A stretch of 64,000 nucleotides of DNA from Candidatus Faecalibacterium gallistercoris. GTDB taxonomy: Bacteria > Bacillota > Clostridia > Oscillospirales > Ruminococcaceae. Shown here in pieces: positions 58,235-64,000 of this stretch. The stretch is from assembly GCA_019116585.1 (NCBI GenBank), contig DXBJ01000008.1, positions 1-64,000 on the forward strand. Direction: 5' to 3'. Both the position numbers and the translations under genes were made by a program. The stretch's first letter is position 1, and each line of letters starts with the position of its first letter. Below the pieces are notes generated by a model. That model worked only from the letters and a program-made list of their open reading frames with translations, made no database searches and was not told where the DNA came from.

Positions 58235-58558
58235 GGTATAGCCTCCCTTCAGAATTAAATTTGGCAAAATTTTATTTCGTATAATTTATACCATGTTTTG
58301 TATTATTTTGCAAGAAGATCTTTAAAATGCCGTTCTCTCGGCTTTGCCCCTGTTTTGTTATAGAGGCGGACTATTGCATCCCAATTTTGCATTTATCACA
58401 AATTGTCCAGCCAGTCGATGTGCAACTTATCCAAAAAGATTCATCAGAAGAAGTTAATTTCCGCATAGATTGCGGCAAAACCATTCGTGGACAATCCTTT
58501 GCGGAACTGCTACACTGATATTGTCAAAAATGAAATGCCCAGAAAGGAGTGAAGCAGC
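58235..58558 (+). promoter_or_regulatory. AT-rich gap with the PTS operon promoter
   Basis: The 324 bases hold TGGACA (58488-58493), 17 bases, TACACT (58511-58516), a good plus-strand promoter 43 bases before the deacetylase gene, with AAAGGAGTGAAG as ribosome binding site. The rest (58240-58330) is very AT-rich and may contain the recombinase promoter. I see no real gene; a 63-codon frame at 58327 has no start signals. Confidence 0.6.
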
Positions 58559-59335
58559 ATGAAGATCATTTTTCGAGCCGATGACCTTGGATTCAGCGAG
58601 GGGGTCAACTGTGGCATTTACCGCGCTGTCAAGGATGGCCCCATCACCTGCACCGGTCTGATGCCCAATATGCCCCAGGCGGCCGCCGGATATGAGATGA
58701 TTCGGGATACCGGCGTGGAGGTGGGCCAGCATACCAACATCTGCGTGGGCCGGCCCTTGAGCGATCCGGCCAAAATCCCCTCTTTGGTGGGAAGCGACGG
58801 AAACTTCTGCACCAGCCGCGAGATACACGCCCGCAAACAGGACACCATTGTCCTGGAGGAGGTGGAACTGGAGATCCAGGCACAGCTGGACCGGTTTCGC
58901 GCGATCACCGGCAAGGACCCTGCCTATTTTGAGGGGCACGCCGTCATGTCGCCTACCTTCTTCCAAGGGCTGAAAAATGTAGCGGCCCGCAACGGCCTGC
59001 TCTACTGTGACCCGGTGGACCCCCAGTGGTCGAAAGAGCACGGCATCCAGTGCGCAGCTTTCTACCACCTGGATGAGAAGGGCCTCTATGACCCGTGCAA
59101 GTATATCTTCGGGGATGAAGCCAAACTGACGGATAAGGAGTGCTCCGTGCTGGTGTTCCACCCTGGTTATCTGGACCAGTACCTGCTGGACCATTCCTCC
59201 TACACCCTCATCCGGCCCATGGAAACGGCTTTCCTGTGCAGCGATGCCCTCAAGGAGTGGATGCAGCAAAACCAGGTGGAGCTCATGACATTTACGGGCC
59301 GAGTCAGGGAATTTTGGGGAAAGGACGGTCAGTGA
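58559..59335 (+). CDS. ChbG/YdjC-family carbohydrate deacetylase
   Basis: 258 residues. Metal-dependent deacetylase of chitobiose-like phosphorylated sugars. Motifs: MKIIFRADDLGFSEGVN (DD metal ligands), VGQHTNICVGRPLS (His), FEGHAVMSP and VLVFHPGYLD. First gene of the PTS operon, so the imported sugar may include N-acetylated disaccharides as well as cellobiose-type sugars. Confidence 0.92.
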   Translation: MKIIFRADDLGFSEGVNCGIYRAVKDGPITCTGLMPNMPQAAAGYEMIRDTGVEVGQHTNICVGRPLSDPAKIPSLVGSDGNFCTSREIHARKQDTIVLEEVELEIQAQLDRFRAITGKDPAYFEGHAVMSPTFFQGLKNVAARNGLLYCDPVDPQWSKEHGIQCAAFYHLDEKGLYDPCKYIFGDEAKLTDKECSVLVFHPGYLDQYLLDHSSYTLIRPMETAFLCSDALKEWMQQNQVELMTFTGRVREFWGKDGQ

Positions 59336-59341
59336 TACGCT

Positions 59342-62673
<3,332 letters not shown>

Positions 62674-62688
62674 AAGGAGGAACCACCT

Positions 62689-63042
62689 ATGGCTGAAATG
62701 ACCGAACAGGAAGAAATGCAGGTGTTTGAGCTGATCACCGCCGCCGGCGGTGCCAAGAGCACCTTTATGGAGGCCCTCTACAAAGCAAAAGAGGGCAAGT
62801 ACGACGAAGCTGAAAAGCTGTTCAAGGAGGCGGACGGGTATTTCATCCAGGGGCACCATGCCCACGCCGCCATGATCGAGGCCGAGGGCCAGGGCGTTGA
62901 GACCACCGTCCGGCTGGTGCTGGCCCACGCCGAGGATCAGCTGATGAGCGCCGAGCTCACCAAAACAATGGTGGAGGAGATGATCGCACTCTACAAGCGG
63001 ATCGACGCGCTGGAAGAGGCGCTGGAGCAAAAAAAGCAGTAA
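62689..63042 (+). CDS. PTS lactose/cellobiose-type IIA protein
   Basis: 117 residues, helical trimer. The phosphorylated His lies in FIQGHHAHAAMIEAEGQG. It passes phosphate from HPr to IIB. AAAAGGAGGAACCACCT precedes the ATG, 15 bases after the GH1 stop. Confidence 0.94.
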   Translation: MAEMTEQEEMQVFELITAAGGAKSTFMEALYKAKEGKYDEAEKLFKEADGYFIQGHHAHAAMIEAEGQGVETTVRLVLAHAEDQLMSAELTKTMVEEMIALYKRIDALEEALEQKKQ

Positions 63043-63094
63043 AGAGGAAAATCGCCAGCCATTCCTGTCTGGTAAAAATAAGGAGGAATTTTGT

Positions 63095-63403
63095 ATGAAA
63101 AAGATTGTTTTGATGTGCAGCAATGGGATGTCCACCAGCTTGATGGTGGCTAAGATGCGGGAGGCCGCCGCCAAGGCAGGCTATGAATGCACCATCAACG
63201 CCTATTCTCTGGCAGCCGCCAAGGAAGTGGGCACCGATGCTGACTGCATCCTGATTGGGCCCCAGGTTAAGCACAAGCTGCCCCAGGTGCAGAAGGATTG
63301 TCCCGACGTGCCAGTAGCCGCCATTGAGATGAAGGACTATGGAATGATGAACGGTGCCGCCGTTCTAAAAGCTGCCCGCAAGTTGATGGGCGAGGAGGTG
63401 TAA
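63095..63403 (+). CDS. PTS lactose/cellobiose-type IIB protein
   Basis: 102 residues. The phospho-Cys loop is VLMCSNGMSTSLMVAKM. Transfers phosphate to the sugar during import by IIC. AAGGAGG precedes the ATG. Confidence 0.95.
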   Translation: MKKIVLMCSNGMSTSLMVAKMREAAAKAGYECTINAYSLAAAKEVGTDADCILIGPQVKHKLPQVQKDCPDVPVAAIEMKDYGMMNGAAVLKAARKLMGEEV

Positions 63404-63406
63404 GCC

Positions 63407-64000
63407 ATGGCAGAGAAAAAGAGCATGACCGACCGGATGGCGGCATTCAGCGACGTCGTCAACGGGAATATCTACCTGCAAAGCATTTCACAGGGCATCA
63501 TGACGTTTCTGCCGGTAATCATCATCGGTTCCTTCGCCAGTCTGTTTTCAGGCCTGCCGGTGGATTTTTGGCAGAACTTTATCCAATCTACCGGTATCAG
63601 CACCCTGCTGACTGCGTTGGTGAGAGCTACCACCAATATGCTGGGCCTCTACTTTACCTATGGCGTCGCCAGCGTCTTTGCCGACAAAAAGGAAGTCCAC
63701 AGCAAGATCGCACCCATCCTTGCTCTGATTGTCTATGTGACGCTGCTGCCCACCGCTGTCGACGCCAACGGCACAGCGGTTCTTTCCTTCACTTACATGG
63801 GCACCCAGGGCATGATTCTGGGCATCCTCGTCGCTCTGCTGACCATCTCGGTCTATAAGGCAATTGTGGACGCCAAAATCGTTATCAAAATGCCAGCGGG
63901 CACGCCGAAACACGTTTCCAATACTTTTGTCTCTCTGATTCCCGGTCTGGTCATCGCATTGATGGCTCTGGTGCTGCGTGGTCTGTTTGCGCTGACCCCT
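63407..64000 (+). CDS. PTS cellobiose-type IIC permease, partial at window end
   Basis: Starts four bases after the IIB stop, with GAGGAGGTG (end of IIB) as ribosome binding site. The visible 198 residues are MAEKKSMTDRMAAFSDVVNGNIYLQSISQGIMTFLPVIIIGSFASLF, the family N-terminus, then VYVTLLPTAVD and KMPAGTPKHVSNTFVSLIPGLV, the conserved PxGVPxxVxxSFxxLIPG region of IIC. No stop before 64000; about half the protein is missing. Confidence 0.93.
   Translation, partial: MAEKKSMTDRMAAFSDVVNGNIYLQSISQGIMTFLPVIIIGSFASLFSGLPVDFWQNFIQSTGISTLLTALVRATTNMLGLYFTYGVASVFADKKEVHSKIAPILALIVYVTLLPTAVDANGTAVLSFTYMGTQGMILGILVALLTISVYKAIVDAKIVIKMPAGTPKHVSNTFVSLIPGLVIALMALVLRGLFALTP

Noticed and set aside
58327..58518. 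A 63-codon frame before the PTS operon
   Set aside because: No ribosome binding site or family resemblance; it overlaps the promoter of the operon.

Overview
The window is about 64 kb of a GC-rich (roughly 63-65 % by eye) chromosome of a Gram-positive anaerobe. A Rex redox repressor, the IreB phosphoprotein, a TepA-like ClpP homologue, ECF and PTS transporters, pyruvate formate-lyase with its activase, SEDS cell-wall proteins, short type I toxin genes and consensus TTGACA-N17-TATAAT promoters all point to a high-GC Firmicute. My inference is an Oscillospiraceae gut bacterium related to Gemmiger, Subdoligranulum or Faecalibacterium. I see no rRNA, tRNA or CRISPR array.

Layout. 0-6 kb: a heavily folded non-coding stretch, a small membrane protein, a Na+-symporter, a lipoprotein, an XRE regulator, TepA, Rex and thymidine kinase. 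6-13.3 kb: a pectin-fragment locus with a Tat-lipoprotein binding protein, two ABC permeases, an AraC regulator, a cytoplasmic GH28 and a GH105. 13.8-16.5 kb: an ECF sigma/anti-sigma operon with two membrane proteins. 16.7-24 kb: a stand-alone ligase / carrier protein / condensation trio, then a membrane acyltransferase and a glycosyltransferase pair. 24-31.6 kb: pflBA behind a candidate small RNA, a SEDS protein and a secreted caspase-like protein. 31.7-34 kb: tsaE-tsaB-rpiB-upp. 34-37.7 kb: TPM, LemA, TelA and XpaC membrane-stress genes. 37.8-42.6 kb: tRNA-related genes (ybaK, rnz, cca, tcdA), a HAD phosphatase and a DNA glycosylase. 43-56.6 kb: two MATE pumps with transcription-attenuation leaders, an IS3 element, solo HicB and MazF genes, a LysR-linked hydrolase, Dus, IreB, AcpS and a MerR-controlled redox pair. 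56.6-64 kb: a large serine recombinase followed by a beta-glucoside PTS operon of visibly lower GC, running off the window end.

The genes combine into a saccharolytic, mixed-acid-fermenting lifestyle. Pectin oligomers enter by ABC transport and are cut inside the cell. Beta-glucosides enter by PTS and are split by a GH1 enzyme under a LicR-type regulator. Pyruvate is split by PFL and redox is sensed by Rex. The most unusual material is regulatory: two copies of a 33-residue toxin each faced by a perfect antisense promoter, a candidate small RNA with an anti-Shine-Dalgarno loop divergent from pflB, a folded leader with a strong terminator ahead of a MATE gene, and a textbook MerR promoter with a 19-bp spacer. 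An uncharacterised ligase-carrier-condensation operon and a chimeric alcohol-dehydrogenase/flavodoxin gene are also notable.
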